Assembly (NCBI GenBank): GCA_964017045.1
Contig: OZ024802.1
Coordinates: 27,282,293 to 27,346,292 of the forward strand
Source of the DNA: Omphiscola glabra
Lineage: Eukaryota; Mollusca; Gastropoda; Lymnaeidae
Length of the DNA stretch: 64,000 bases
Reading direction: 5' to 3'
Shown: one piece after another, positions 47,201 to 53,776 of the stretch
How positions within the stretch are numbered: position 1 is the first letter of the stretch
Layout: every line of letters starts with the position of its first letter
Notes under the pieces: model-generated
What the model saw: the letters and a program-made list of their open reading frames with translations, nothing else
What the model was told of the DNA's origin: nothing
Databases searched by the model: none
Translations under genes and position numbers: made by a program

Positions 47201-50200
47201 AAACCATGGCTTTCTAGGTCTTTAACAAAGACGATAAACTATGGCTTTCTAGGTCTTTAACAAAGACGATAAACTATGGCTTTCTAGGTCTTTAACAAAG
47301 ACGATAAACTATGGCTTTCTAGGTCTTTAACAAAGACGATAAACTATGGCTTTCTAGGTCTTTAACAAAGACGATAAACTATGGCTTTCTAGGTCTTTAA
47401 CAAAGTCGATAAACTATGGCTTTGTAGGTCTTTAACAAAGACGATAAACCATGGCTTTGTAGGTCTTTAACAAAGACGATAAACCATGGCTTTCTAGGTC
47501 TTTAACAAAGACGATAAACCATGGCTTTGTAGGTCTTTAACAAAGACGATAAACCATGGCTTTCTAGGTCTTTAACAAAGACGATAAACTATGGCTTTGT
47601 AGGTCTTTAACAAAGACGATAAACCATGGCTTTCTAGATCTTTAACAAAGACGATAAACCATGGCTCTCTAGGTCTTTAACAAAGTCGATAAACCATGGC
47701 TCTCTAGGTCTTTAACAAAGACGATAAACTATGGCTTTCTAGGTCTTTAACAAAGACGATAAACTATGGCTTTCTAGGTCTTTAACAAAGACGATAAACT
47801 ATGGCTTTCTAGGTCTTTAACAAAGACGATAAACTATGGCTCTCTAGGTCTTTAACAAAGACGATAAACCATGGCTTTCTAGGTCTTTAACAAAGACGAT
47901 AAACTATGGCTTTCTAGGTCTTTAACAAAGACGATAAACTATGGCTTTGTAGGTCTTTAACAAAGACGATAAACTATGGCTTTCTAGGTCTTTAACAAAG
48001 ACGATAAACTATGGCTTTCTAGGTCTTTAACAAAGACGATAAACTATGGCTTTCTAGGTCTTTAACAAAGTCGATAAACTATGGCTTTGTAGGTCTTTAA
48101 CAAAGACGATAAACCATGGCTTTGTAGGTCTTTAACAAAGACGATAAACCATGGCTTTCTAGGTCTTTAACAAAGACGATAAACTATGGCTTTGTAGGTC
48201 TTTAACAAAGACGATAAACCATGGCTTTGTAGGTCTTTAACAAAACAGATAACATATCAACGATCCCGAATGTTTATAAAGCAATGACGTAATAAAAGGT
48301 AGAAGCCACGCTGTAGTTTCCTGCGTAGTAATTTCATCTGGAAGAATCTGATTGTTCGAGAATTGAGCTCCAGGATTGAACTCGTAACGTCTGCCTTGTA
48401 ACGTATTGTGGGAGACAACCCACCGTCTGCCTTGTAACGTATTGTGGGAGACAACCCAACGCCTTCCTCGTAACGTATTCTGGGTGACAACCCAACGCGT
48501 GCCTCGTAACGTATTCTGGGTGACAACCCAACGCCTGCCTTGTAACGTAGTGTGTGCTTATTAATGCGCAGTCATCTGTCTCTCTATGAGGAGATTTCAC
48601 GTGCGCCTAACAGGCAGCAGTGAGACTTCTCGATCATTTTTGCAAATCGGAGCGCCGTGAGCATGCCTTCATAGCATGGAAATGAGCGCTATATAAGTAC
48701 TCCAATAAATCAAACCTAACGTCTGCCTTGTAACGTATTGTGGGTGACAACGCAACGTCTGCCTCGTAACGTATTGTGGGTGACAAAAAGCCAATGCGCA
48801 AGTCTTACTCAGACACACGGTAGAAATGAAGTCTTACTCAGACGCATGGTAGAAATGAAGTCTTACTCAGACGCACGGTAGAAATGAAGTCTTACTCAGA
48901 TGCACGGTAGAAATTAAGTCTTACTGAGACGCATGATAGAAATGAAGTCTTACTCAGACGCACGATAGAAATGAAGTCTTACTCAGACGCACGATAGAAA
49001 TGAAGTCTTACTCAGACACACAGTAGAAATGAAGTCTTTGCCTGACCTGATAAAGCTTTATCCCTTAACGAAATTTGTTTTTAAGTGTGTTTTTGTGGGT
49101 GGGGGTGGGTGGTGTAACTCTGTAAATCCTAAACTTATGTGGCCAGAATGCATCTTGCATTAATATAGCTAAGGAAATGTGGCTTATGTATTGGCCTTAT
49201 TTATAATTGTGATATTTATGGGGATGTTGCTGTGGGCATTGGAGCTATATTTTATAAATTTAAGGAGATGTTGTTGTGGGCATGGGAGCTACTTTTATTT
49301 ATTTAAGTGGATGTTGCTGTGGGCATTGGAGCTACATTTTATATATTTAAGGAGATGTTGCTGTGGGCATTTAAGCTACATTTTATATACATAAGGGGAT
49401 ATTGCTGTGGGCATTTAAGCTACATTTTATATACATAAGGGGATATTGCTGTGGGCATTTACCCCTTTTTTGAAAACTCCCCCCCCCCCCCCCGCGTACC
49501 TCAAAGCAATGTTTTACTTACGCCCCCAGCTTGTGCCCTGAACTTCACGTGGGGGGCCAACTGCGACCAAAGCTGCATCCACTGTATCGACGACTGCGAT
49601 GACGTCACAGGACGATGCACCCGTTGTCATGTAGGATTTAAAAACGCCGCCGTTGGATGCAATAAAGGTGGGTTCTTTCTAGGCCTTCCACCCTCCCACA
49701 CACTTACATATTTGTAAGTAGGTTACGGACATTGTGCGCAATCGGCGTGAGTATAGTGGGATATTGTGTGCACTTGGATCAGGTGTTGTATCTTGTTCAG
49801 TGAACTTCCTCACATAATGTGTGACTTACTATAGGCACCGTGTCGTCTTACCAAGCCATTAAATATGTTTTACACACGTAAACAGGTAGACCAGCCATTT
49901 ATTATTGTCATCATATGTTTTTTCGGACAGTACAATTTAACTGGAAATAACAATAAGCCTAACAATAGTTGTGTGTATAAAGAAATTCTAAACTTCATAA
50001 CCAGCACTCTTCAAATACTGTAGCAGACTTTTTACAAAATAAAGATGGCGTTTGTCTCCCTCATCCAATCAGAATGCGAGGTGAATGAGTATGGCGAAGA
50101 CTGTGCCGGCTCGTGCTTCCACAAGTGTGGCGGAGACTGTGTCGATAGAAGAAACGGCAAATGTGAACGTAAGTCTTCTTTTCACTTTGTTTCATCTCTA

Positions 50201-53200
50201 AATTTACAGCGAGACCACCATCGACCATCTACTCTCTAAACTAACCAGTTATCAACCATTTAATCTCTAAACCAGGGGTCTCAAACTCGCGGCACGCGGG
50301 CCGTTTGCGGCCCGCAAGACGATAGTTTGCTGCCCGATACCTGACGGCAAAGTTGAGTGTTAATGCTGCCTGCGCGTTTTCCCTCATTCTCATATCTACA
50401 ATGTGACCCTCTGCGACCGTTTCAGTCCAATCTCACCGACTAGTCTAATTCTGATTTTTTATTATGTTTGTATAGATTTGGACGTTGATTATAATGGCAA
50501 AACCCGTTTTAAGTTCGGATTAAAAGTTTTTATTTTATAGCATTTTATGAGACAATGGCCAAAATGTGGTTTTGAGAAAGGTTTTAATAGTCAGTTAGTG
50601 GATAGAGCACAACCATATTTGTGCAAATCGTAGCAATCTGACACACTATCAAAAAAAAACCCTAATAAAATTGCCGCTAGTGTTAACGAGTGAGGGAAAT
50701 CCCGAGCCTGTCAGCTTGGTCACTTTCAAAATAGAGTTAGTCAAAAAGGCCTTTTCTACGATAAAAAAATCAAAATTCATTCTCCTACAATAGCATCTCC
50801 CTTCGCATCAATAACTCATAAATATGGCCAGCTCCTGCCTACTGTTTGTACAAGTTTAAGCATTTAAAGCATTCATTTAGAAGGATGGGGTGGTTGTTCC
50901 TGTACTAAGTGAAGGATGGGGTGGCTGTTCCTGTACTAAGTGAAGGATGGGGTGGCTGTTCCTGGACTAAGTGAAGGATGGGGTGGTTGTTCTTGTACTA
51001 AGTGAAGGATGGGGTGGCTGTTCCTGTACTAAGTGAAGGATGGGGTGGCTGTTCCTGTACTAAGTGAAGGATGGGGTGGCTGTTCCTGTACTAAGTGAAG
51101 GATGGGGTGGTTGTTCCTGTACTAAGTGAAGGATGGGGTGGCTGTTCCTGTACTAAGTGAAGGATGGGGTGGCTGTTCCTGTACTAAGTGAAGGATGGGG
51201 TGGCTGTTCCTGTACTAAGTGAAGGATGGGGTGGCTGTTCCTGTACTATGTGAAGGATGGGGGTGGCTGTTCCTGTACTAAGTGATCCCAAATGGCTCAT
51301 GAACTTGGCTTTCCTTGTTGACATTACACGGGAGCCGAATGTGCTCAACAAGAAGTTACAAGACCACGGACAGCTTGTCAGTGTTGCCTATACCAATGTC
51401 AGTGCATTCTGCACAAAACGTGTGTTATGGTCTCAGAGAAACCTCTGCCATTTCCCTACATGCAAAGTAGTAAGTATACTGATGGTATTGCAAAGCTACA
51501 GGAAGAATTTGATCACATGTTTGCAGACTTCCAAACACACAGAGCCAATTTTCAAATTTTTGCTGACCCTTTCTCCTTCAATGTGTAAAATACCCCCCCC
51601 CCCCCCCCCCCCACACACACACTTTTTTTTTTTTTTGCGCTTCAAATGGAGCTGATTGATCTTCAGTGCAATTCTAAGCTCAAGACTAAGTTCAGGGAGG
51701 TGAATGGACAAGCATGTACAATTTATGAGAGCATTGCCCTCCACCTTTCCTGAGATTTCCAGATTGTTCCAGCGAAACGTGTGCCTGTCTGTGTGAAAAG
51801 CTCTTTTCCACTATGAACTATAACAAGTCAAAGTTCAGGGCGAAACACTGATGAGCATCTTCAAGCAATACTGAGGGTCTCAGTTGCTTCCTCCCTCAAG
51901 CCAAATGTTGCTCAGCTGTGTAAGAAGAAGCGCCGCCAGATCTCTGGCAACAAGCAGTAGAGGGAAGAAAGTGAAGCCTGGTGCTTGAGAACCCTTAATG
52001 TTTTTATATTTATCAATAAAGTTTGAATAGATTAGATTTGTAACAGTTGTACTTTATTGAATTTGTAATCGCTTTTTTGTGGAATACTCGATGCGGCCCA
52101 GTCTCACGCAGACTCTACTTTCTGCGGCCCCCGGATGAGTTGAGTTCTAAACTTACAAGTTACCAACCATCCACCATTTAATCTCTAAACTAACAAGTTA
52201 CCAACCATCCACCATTTAATCTCTAAACTAACAAGTTACCAACCATCCACCATTTAATCTCTAAACTAACAAGTTACCAACCATCCACCATTTAATCTCT
52301 AAACTAACAAGTTACCAACCATCCACCATATAATCTCTAAACTAACAGGTTTCTCTTAGTCAATCATTTAATCTCTAAGCAATCACGTTGCCGGCCGTGT
52401 TACATTTTCTTCAAATTGCAGAAAAATATCGTACTTTGTTGATCCTCTTGCCGTGTCTATTGTTAGTTCCCTTGGTGTTTCTCTGCATGCTAGCATCGTA
52501 AGTGGACTCATTTATACTGTCGTTGTTATTATTGAACTAAGTGTCTGGACACATTACGTAATACGTCCTCCTTCCAGTGATAGCAAAATATAATATATGA
52601 ATAATGCCAAATAGTATGTTTTATGACATTTTTTTTAAAAGGCGGGTGGCTTTATTTCCTTATATTGAAGGGTGGCTTTTCCCCTTATACGGAGGGGTGG
52701 CTTTTTAATTATATTGAGAGTTGGCTTTCCCCCTTAAATTGAGGTTGGCCTTGCCACTTATATTGAGAGTTGGCTTTCCCCCTTATATTTAGGTTGGCCT
52801 TGCCACTTATATTGAGAATTGGCTTTCCCCTTATATTGAGAGTTGGCTTTCCCCCTTATATAGAGAGTTGGCTTTCCCCTTATATTGAGAGTTGGCTTTC
52901 CCCTTATATTAAGAGTTGGCTTTCCCCTTATATTGAGAGTTGGCTTTCCCCTTATATTGAGAGTTGGCTTTCCCCTTAAAATGAGGAGTGTCTTTTCAAC
53001 CTTATACCAAGGTGTGGCTTTTTAATTATATGGAGAGTTGGCTTTCCCCCTTATATTGTGGGTTGGTTTTTCCCTTATATTTCATATTAAGTGTTGGCTT
53101 TTCCCCTTATATTGACGGTTGGTTTTTCCCCTTATATTGAGGGGTGGCATTTTCGGCAAACTGCATTTTTGTGTGAAAGTGGGTGGCAAAAAGCTTGAGC

Positions 53201-53776
53201 GGCACCAACGCTAGTTACGCCACTGAGTTTAATGAATGATTTCCCCCCTAATTCCAATGGATGATTTCCCCTAATTCCAATGGATGATTTCCCCTTATTC
53301 CAATGGTTGATTTCCCCCCCTATTCCAATGGATGATTTCCCCCATATTTCAATGGATGATTTCCCCTCTAGTTCCAATGGAAGATTTCCCCTTAATTCCA
53401 ATGGATGATTTCCACGCTAATTCCAATGGATGATTTCCCCCTAATTCCAATGGATGTTTCCCCCTTATTCCAATGGATGATTCTCCCCTAATTCCAATGT
53501 ATGATTTCCCACTTAATCCAATGGATGATTTCCCCCTTATCCAATGGATGATTCCCCCTAATTCCAATGGATGATTCCCCCTAATTCCAATGGATTATTT
53601 CCCCCTAATTCCAATGGATGATTTCCCAATTATTTGAGCCGATGATTTTTAACCTAAAACATTGACTCGTCTACATTTACAGAAAAAGAAGAAACCGTCA
53701 ACACACCCTGGCAGAAGACGCTCTGAATGTCCGGCGAATGACCAAGCGTAGTGTTGTTAGTCAGGCCAAGGCGTAG
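22785..53776 (+). CDS. IgGFc-binding/EGF-like type I membrane receptor, copy B (complete, 19 exons)
   Basis: Exons: 22785-22890, 23540-23664, 24778-24893, 25281-25439, 26828-26974, 29095-29165, 31027-31158, 32414-32592, 34946-35124, 37403-37504, 39741-39915, 41165-41264, 42070-42120, 45056-45193, 45419-45514, 49530-49667, 50073-50168, 52422-52497, 53683-53776. All 18 joins are GT-AG and in frame; CDS 2280 nt, 759 residues. Order: signal peptide (residues 1-about 35), IgGFc-binding-type ectodomain (about 36-497) with several N-glycosylation sequons (NETL, NATF, NYTR, NATE, NTTS), acidic loops (498-547), four Cys-rich modules (548-703), transmembrane helix (about 707-728), basic tail to 759. 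An in-frame TAA at 22770 fixes the first ATG at 22785; an inner Met before CGNSW is an alternative start. Function in adhesion, ligand binding or immunity is inference from the domain family. Confidence 0.88.
23226..23435 (+). mobile_element. OposCharlie-like non-autonomous hAT element
   Basis: CAGTGCTTGGCAAACTCATT to GGTTTGCCGACCACTG in copy B intron 1, about 100 bp before exon 2. No clear target duplication. Confidence 0.7.
23540..23664 (+). CDS. copy B exon 2 (IgGFc-binding-type region)
   Basis: 125 nt, acceptor TTGTTGTAG, donor GTGGAG|GTAATG. Encodes GHLSTMGKEFVVAVPKMR and ends VNNVE; MGKEFVVAVP is the domain's usual N-terminal motif. Confidence 0.85.
23690..24090. repeat. 15-bp minisatellite, copy B intron 2
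   Basis: About 25 units of AGGAATGTGTAGTGT soon after the exon 2 donor. Confidence 0.93.
24250..24668. repeat. 27-bp minisatellite, copy B intron 2
   Basis: About 15 units of TGAGTCGTGTAGTGACTCCG. TGAGTC..TGACTC is a near-palindrome in each unit and resembles AP-1 half-sites. Confidence 0.93.
24778..24893 (+). CDS. copy B exon 3 (IgGFc-binding-type region)
   Basis: 116 nt, acceptor CAACACAG, donor TTTCA|GTGAGT. Encodes VWVSTPHYSRYESNGASLNE, a sequon (NETL) and GGKSGVTYDL. Starts about 110 bp after a 27-bp minisatellite ends. Confidence 0.85.
25281..25439 (+). CDS. copy B exon 4 (IgGFc-binding-type region)
   Basis: 159 nt. Encodes NRQEVGHKWSYKFVGNATFS, VLAIDNEESIATFQ and ends WGKKYVVVTL. 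The donor is GGC|GTAAGA at 25440; an earlier GT at 25403 would cut the expected WGKKYVVV motif and break frame with exon 5. Confidence 0.85.
25795..25890. mobile_element. Family M MITE, one end only
   Basis: GAGCGTGACGTAATTTGTGA followed by ACGACCCCTT preceded by a C-rich block as in the 14172 element; the rest is missing. Confidence 0.55.
26150..26316. mobile_element. Truncated MITE with CTACGCCTCTG end
   Basis: Shares TATTTTC..CAT..CAAA and GTCTGGCG..C blocks and the end AAGCTACGCCTCTG with the 29849 element. Left end not found. Confidence 0.45.
26370..26475. repeat. 30-bp minisatellite, copy B intron 4
   Basis: Three to four units of CTCGAGGCGGAACAAACCCT. Confidence 0.88.
26828..26974 (+). 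CDS. copy B exon 5 (IgGFc-binding-type region)
   Basis: 147 nt, acceptor TTCCCACAG, donor CGAAG|GTATCT. Encodes SSPSIQIVSGGDDNHVIFKF, then VPRLSVRFFNYTRMETG and NISFTL. Confidence 0.83.
27125..27430. repeat. 42-bp minisatellite, copy B intron 5
   Basis: Seven units of CATCCATTCATACGTGAGC then GACGTGCACATAGCCACG. Confidence 0.92.
27655..27735. repeat. 19-bp repeat
   Basis: Four units of TGGACAAACATATTTT. Confidence 0.75.
27940..28375. repeat. 30-bp minisatellite, copy B intron 5
   Basis: About 14 units of GCACCTGGAACGGGGTGACA with two long G-runs (27980 and 28141). Confidence 0.92.
28568..28729. mobile_element. TA-flanked MITE
   Basis: CCGTATTTTACGGACTGTAA at the left mirrors TATAGTCCGTAAAATACGG at the right, both flanked by TA. 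162 bp, AT-rich centre. Could fold into a long hairpin. Consistent with a Tc1/mariner-superfamily MITE; the exact family is not assigned. Confidence 0.75.
28815..29094. repeat. 24-bp minisatellite abutting the exon 6 acceptor
   Basis: About 11 units of CATCCATGTTTCTGTTTAC; the last unit becomes the polypyrimidine tract and acceptor of copy B exon 6. Confidence 0.92.
29095..29165 (+). CDS. copy B exon 6
   Basis: 71 nt encoding SDEAYSVAQCPEFQEVEIMK plus VHFTG. A 24-bp minisatellite runs up to its acceptor (TTACTTGACAG), and a 37-bp array built from its donor starts immediately after. Confidence 0.82.
29150..29420 (+). repeat. 37-bp exon-end/donor minisatellite, copy B intron 6
   Basis: Seven units of TTTCACAGGTACATGTCGTG then GTTCATTGATCAGTGCA, built from the last 8 nt of exon 6 plus the donor. 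Confidence 0.95.
29849..30031. mobile_element. MITE with GAGGCGTAGCCAGAG ends
   Basis: GAGGCGTAGCCAGAG and CTCTGGCTACGCCTC are exact inverted repeats; flanks ACCATTGG and TCCACTGG match at 6 of 8. A related truncated end is at about 26150-26316. Confidence 0.65.
30072..30610. mobile_element. 540-bp MITE, family M, inverted copy
   Basis: Shares GATGACTTCGTTGTTTCGCG and AGGTCGAAATTGCCTCAGG with the complement of the 14172 copy. Left end GGGGTGGTTCGCAAATTGCG. In copy B intron 6. Confidence 0.7.
30870..30992. repeat. 17-bp minisatellite
   Basis: Eight units of GGGCGACTGACTGTAC ending about 35 bp before copy B exon 7. Confidence 0.92.
31027..31158 (+). CDS. copy B exon 7
   Basis: 132 nt, acceptor CCCCAG, donor GTGGCAG|GTCAGT. 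Encodes GSIVEATKPVGVVNGNCRTY and ends GTDTVA. Its last 30-odd nt with the donor are duplicated about 195 bp downstream. Confidence 0.87.
31125..31410 (+). repeat. Exon-7-end/donor duplication, copy B intron 7
   Basis: About 90 bp starting GGTCACGGCTTG, covering the last 30-odd nt of exon 7, the donor CAGGTCAGT and CGGCCGAATCGGCCAACGGC, is repeated with about 195-bp spacing. Confidence 0.93.
31440..31775. repeat. About 27-30-bp minisatellite
   Basis: About 12 units of TTGTTGTACCAAGACAGTAC then AGCTGGC. Confidence 0.9.
31845..32315. repeat. 37-bp minisatellite
   Basis: About 12 units of GGTTCTGTCCATAAACTAAC then ACAAACTGGCGCCCC. Confidence 0.93.
32414..32592 (+). CDS. copy B exon 8
   Basis: 179 nt, acceptor CGCAACAG, donor AACTTT|GTAAGT. 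Encodes DMILAEEFWGTEFIAM, a sequon (NATE) and ends ERFNF. Confidence 0.88.
32655..33125. repeat. 22-bp minisatellite, copy B intron 8
   Basis: About 21 units of GCCATGAATGAGTAGACGC. Open on the minus strand because the unit lacks stops there. Confidence 0.95.
33365..33905. repeat. CT-rich microsatellite, copy B intron 8
   Basis: Imperfect CT/CTTT tract in the same intron as the 2911-3270 tract of copy A. Confidence 0.9.
34060..34615. repeat. 27-bp minisatellite
   Basis: About 20 units of CCATCCAGCACTGCCTGTCC then GGCACTC; period divisible by three gives many false frames. Confidence 0.95.
34946..35124 (+). CDS. copy B exon 9
   Basis: 179 nt. Encodes TSNKPILLVHIQPPIC and VVPTPLFHWAYIW. Donor CTGGAT|GTGAGT is followed by six decoy copies of exon end plus donor. 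Confidence 0.88.
35080..35485 (+). repeat. Exon-9-end/donor repeat, copy B intron 9
   Basis: Six decoy copies (55-62 bp) of TTGTACCGACGCCTTTGCTC ... CTGGATGTGAGT after the true exon end, five with intact GTGAGT. Confidence 0.95.
35565..36680. repeat. 29-bp minisatellite, copy B intron 9
   Basis: About 38 units of CTCATGCAGTAAGCTAGAGA then AGTTGTCAC. Confidence 0.97.
36680..36898. mobile_element. MITE-like fragment with ATACGCCACTGG end
   Basis: Follows the 29-bp array; ends GGCAGCACTAACCTTAGG...TACGCCACTGG, like 4130-4190 (GCAGCACTAACCCTAGCTAC) and 53190-53225. One-ended. Confidence 0.4.
37403..37504 (+). CDS. copy B exon 10
   Basis: 102 nt. Encodes VPPLPVSHHHFVGLIAHKDH and ends DGHPIPD. 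Donor ACAA|GTAAGT; the start of this intron is single-copy, unlike copy A. Confidence 0.86.
37575..37665. repeat. G-rich repeat GGTGGAGAGCGAGG
   Basis: Four to five units with G-runs; potential G-quadruplex former in copy B intron 10. Confidence 0.8.
37803..38003 (+). mobile_element. SPIN-like non-autonomous hAT element with perfect TSD
   Basis: About 201 bp, GGTGGTTCTCACCC to GAGAACCGCTG, flanked by identical CTCTACGA octamers (37795-37802 and 38004-38011). In copy B intron 10. Confidence 0.87.
38230..38470. repeat. 48-bp minisatellite
   Basis: Five units of GGGCTTTGTATCGTGATGGC with TTCCATGTCTAGTAGCGATG; open in two plus frames. Confidence 0.93.
38642..38806. mobile_element. MITE with CAGTGGCGTAGC ends
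   Basis: CAGTGGCGTAGCGAGCTTAA and CCCCTCACTACGCCACTG form inverted ends; flanks CCCCCACC and TCCCCACC match at 7 of 8. In copy B intron 10. Confidence 0.7.
39085..39365. repeat. 57-bp minisatellite
   Basis: Five units with ATAATCCCGTGTTGGACTCA and GGGGACACCGAAACTAGGAG. Confidence 0.93.
39741..39915 (+). CDS. copy B exon 11
   Basis: 175 nt, acceptor ACAACCAG. Encodes VTWEHVEGGHDYQATMINTT, a sequon cluster, and LRFGCYIYGHGTLFGYMHPA. Confidence 0.9.
40432..40472. repeat. (AT)n microsatellite
   Basis: About 20 uninterrupted AT dinucleotides in copy B intron 11. Confidence 0.95.
40500..40920. repeat. Interspersed repeat G, inverted pair
   Basis: 40500-40690 reads on the opposite strand to 40735-40920 (TTGGGTTTG.TAAGACCAAAT versus CTTACAAACCCAACAATAA), so this stretch may form a large hairpin. 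Related unit at 41420-41620. Confidence 0.5.
41165..41264 (+). CDS. copy B exon 12 (acidic calcium-loop-like motif 1)
   Basis: 100 nt encoding ACDTVTDKPKMTAGDAIDND and CDGHIDEEYENRK. One base differs from copy A. A degraded second copy of its last 30 nt plus a donor lies at about 41308-41365. Confidence 0.88.
41225..41375 (+). repeat. Exon-12-end/donor dimer, copy B intron 12
   Basis: True end GAATACGAGAACAGAAAAGG then GTGAGAGACTCG; degraded second copy GAATACGAGAACAGAATGGG then TAAGAGACTCGTCG about 80 bp later. Confidence 0.88.
42070..42120 (+). CDS. copy B exon 13 (acidic calcium-loop-like motif 2)
   Basis: 51-nt mini-exon, acceptor GTTCCAG, donor AAAAA|GTAAGT. Encodes DDDSDGLIDEDTRTFRK. 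Confidence 0.8.
42560..42680 (+). mobile_element. LINE/SINE 3' tail, second copy
   Basis: GCCAAGTTTCGCTTCGATAG and TAGCCGTCCGAAGATTTTGC, followed by an AT-rich simple repeat. Confidence 0.5.
42685..42805. repeat. AT/CA-rich simple repeat
   Basis: Mixed TATATA and CACACA tract. Confidence 0.9.
43020..44360 (+). mobile_element. LINE/SINE 3' tail interrupted by (GAAA)n
   Basis: CAAGTTTCAGCTCAAAAGG, GACGGGAAGTGGGTCAATTA at the left and ATATAAAGGATTTT at the right match the compact 9095 copy, but 1.18 kb of GAAA repeat lies between. Confidence 0.55.
43150..44328. repeat. (GAAA)n microsatellite, about 1.18 kb
   Basis: Nearly unbroken GAAA/GACA/GATA tetranucleotides; purine-rich on plus. Accounts for all long minus frames here. 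Confidence 0.98.
44590..44775. repeat. GT-rich 60-70-bp repeat
   Basis: Three units of GAAGTGTTGTAGTGTGAGTG, CAAGAGCAGGTACC and (GT)n. Confidence 0.85.
45056..45193 (+). CDS. copy B exon 14 (Cys-rich module 1)
   Basis: 138 nt, acceptor TTTTGCAG. Encodes CPTPYTWGPTCERSC, CAEDC, CAHCKEGFKHSFGGC. A single extra copy of exon end plus donor follows at about 45200-45245. Confidence 0.88.
45190..45250 (+). repeat. Exon-14-end/donor dimer, copy B intron 14
   Basis: ACGGTGAGTGGTTTAAACAT followed by one second copy ending GACACAGGTGAGTGGTTCAA; copy A has about 11 such units. Confidence 0.88.
45419..45514 (+). CDS. copy B exon 15 (Cys-rich module 2)
   Basis: 96 nt, acceptor GGTTTCAG. Encodes ACEEFEYGKDCLGSC, DKCGRDC, TGECE. 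The following 4-kb intron is almost entirely minisatellite. Confidence 0.88.
45600..46900. repeat. 34/38-bp minisatellite, copy B intron 15
   Basis: About 36 units of GTCATAAACCTATGACTTGC then CTGTGATCTACTAACTAA; each has a CATAAACCTATG near-palindrome. Confidence 0.96.
46905..48245. repeat. 35-bp minisatellite with 665-bp higher-order repeat
   Basis: About 38 units of GGTCTTTAACAAAGACGATA then AACTATGGCTTTCTA. Variant units recur exactly 665 bp (19 units) apart, so the whole array is two copies of a 19-unit block. Confidence 0.95.
48380..48795. repeat. 36-bp minisatellite
   Basis: Units of GTCTGCCTTGTAACGTATTG then TGGGTGACAACCCAAC, interrupted by a retroelement-like tail at 48600-48715. 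Confidence 0.9.
48600..48715 (+). repeat. Retroelement-like 3' tail
   Basis: GTGAGCATGCCTTCATAGCA then AATGAGCGCTATATAAGTAC, a pattern typical of snail LINE/SINE tails, inserted within the 36-bp array. Confidence 0.35.
48805..49040. repeat. 29-bp minisatellite
   Basis: Eight units of AGTCTTACTCAGACGCACGG. Confidence 0.93.
49195..49465. repeat. About 44-bp minisatellite
   Basis: Six units of GGAGATGTTGCTGTGGGCAT ending just before copy B exon 16. Confidence 0.88.
49530..49667 (+). CDS. copy B exon 16 (Cys-rich module 3)
   Basis: 138 nt, acceptor GCCCCCAG. Encodes ACALNFTWGANCDQSC, CIDDC, GRCTRCHVGFK. Confidence 0.88.
50073..50168 (+). CDS. copy B exon 17 (Cys-rich module 4)
   Basis: 96 nt, acceptor CCAATCAG. 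Encodes ECEVNEYGEDCAGSC, HKCGGDC, NGKCE. Confidence 0.87.
50273..52144 (+). mobile_element. Defective hAT (GTF2IRD2/Charlie-like) transposon
   Basis: Begins CAGGGGTCTCAAACTCGCGG and ends TGCGGCCCCCGGATGAGTTG. Broken frames carry DPKWLMNLAFLVDITREP, LIDLQCNSKLKTKFREV, a segment like the hAT dimerisation region (CEKLFST, TMNYNKSKF-type in shifted frames) and LCKKKRRQISGNKQ. These are the transposase sequences found in GTF2IRD2-like proteins. Stops, frameshifts and an internal 31-bp minisatellite make it dead. It sits inside a 37-bp array (TTAATCTCTAAAC units on both sides). The far end lacks about ten terminal bases. Confidence 0.8.
50885..51285. repeat. 31-bp minisatellite inside the hAT element
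   Basis: 13 units of GAAGGATGGGGTGGCTGTTC inside the transposase remnant, upstream of its DPKWLMNLAFLVD segment. Confidence 0.95.
52145..52380. repeat. 37-bp minisatellite
   Basis: Six units of TTAATCTCTAAACTAACAAG; also 50220-50272, on the other side of the hAT insertion. Related ATTTAATCTCTAAAC units are at 17300-17390 in copy A. Confidence 0.93.
52422..52497 (+). CDS. copy B exon 18 (transmembrane helix)
   Basis: 76 nt, acceptor AAATTGCAG. Hydrophobic core LLILLPCLLLVPLVFLCMLA with a short basic start (QKYR). Same donor (GCATC|GTAAGT) as copy A. Confidence 0.85.
52655..53150. repeat. 24-bp minisatellite, copy B intron 18
   Basis: About 19 units of TTGGCTTTCCCCTTATATTG. Confidence 0.95.
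53225..53635. repeat. 24/25-bp minisatellite, copy B intron 18
   Basis: About 17 units of AATTCCAATGGATGATTTCC. Same intron and similar unit as the copy A array at 18055. Confidence 0.95.
53683..53776 (+). CDS. copy B exon 19 (cytoplasmic tail and stop)
   Basis: 94 nt encoding KRRNRQHTLAEDALNVRRMT and KRSVVSQAKA, TAG at 53774-53776. The tail is short and basic with no recognised signalling motif. Confidence 0.85.

Noticed and set aside
51257..51655. 132-residue frame as a host gene
   Set aside because: It is a broken GTF2IRD2-like hAT transposase segment between hAT-like ends.
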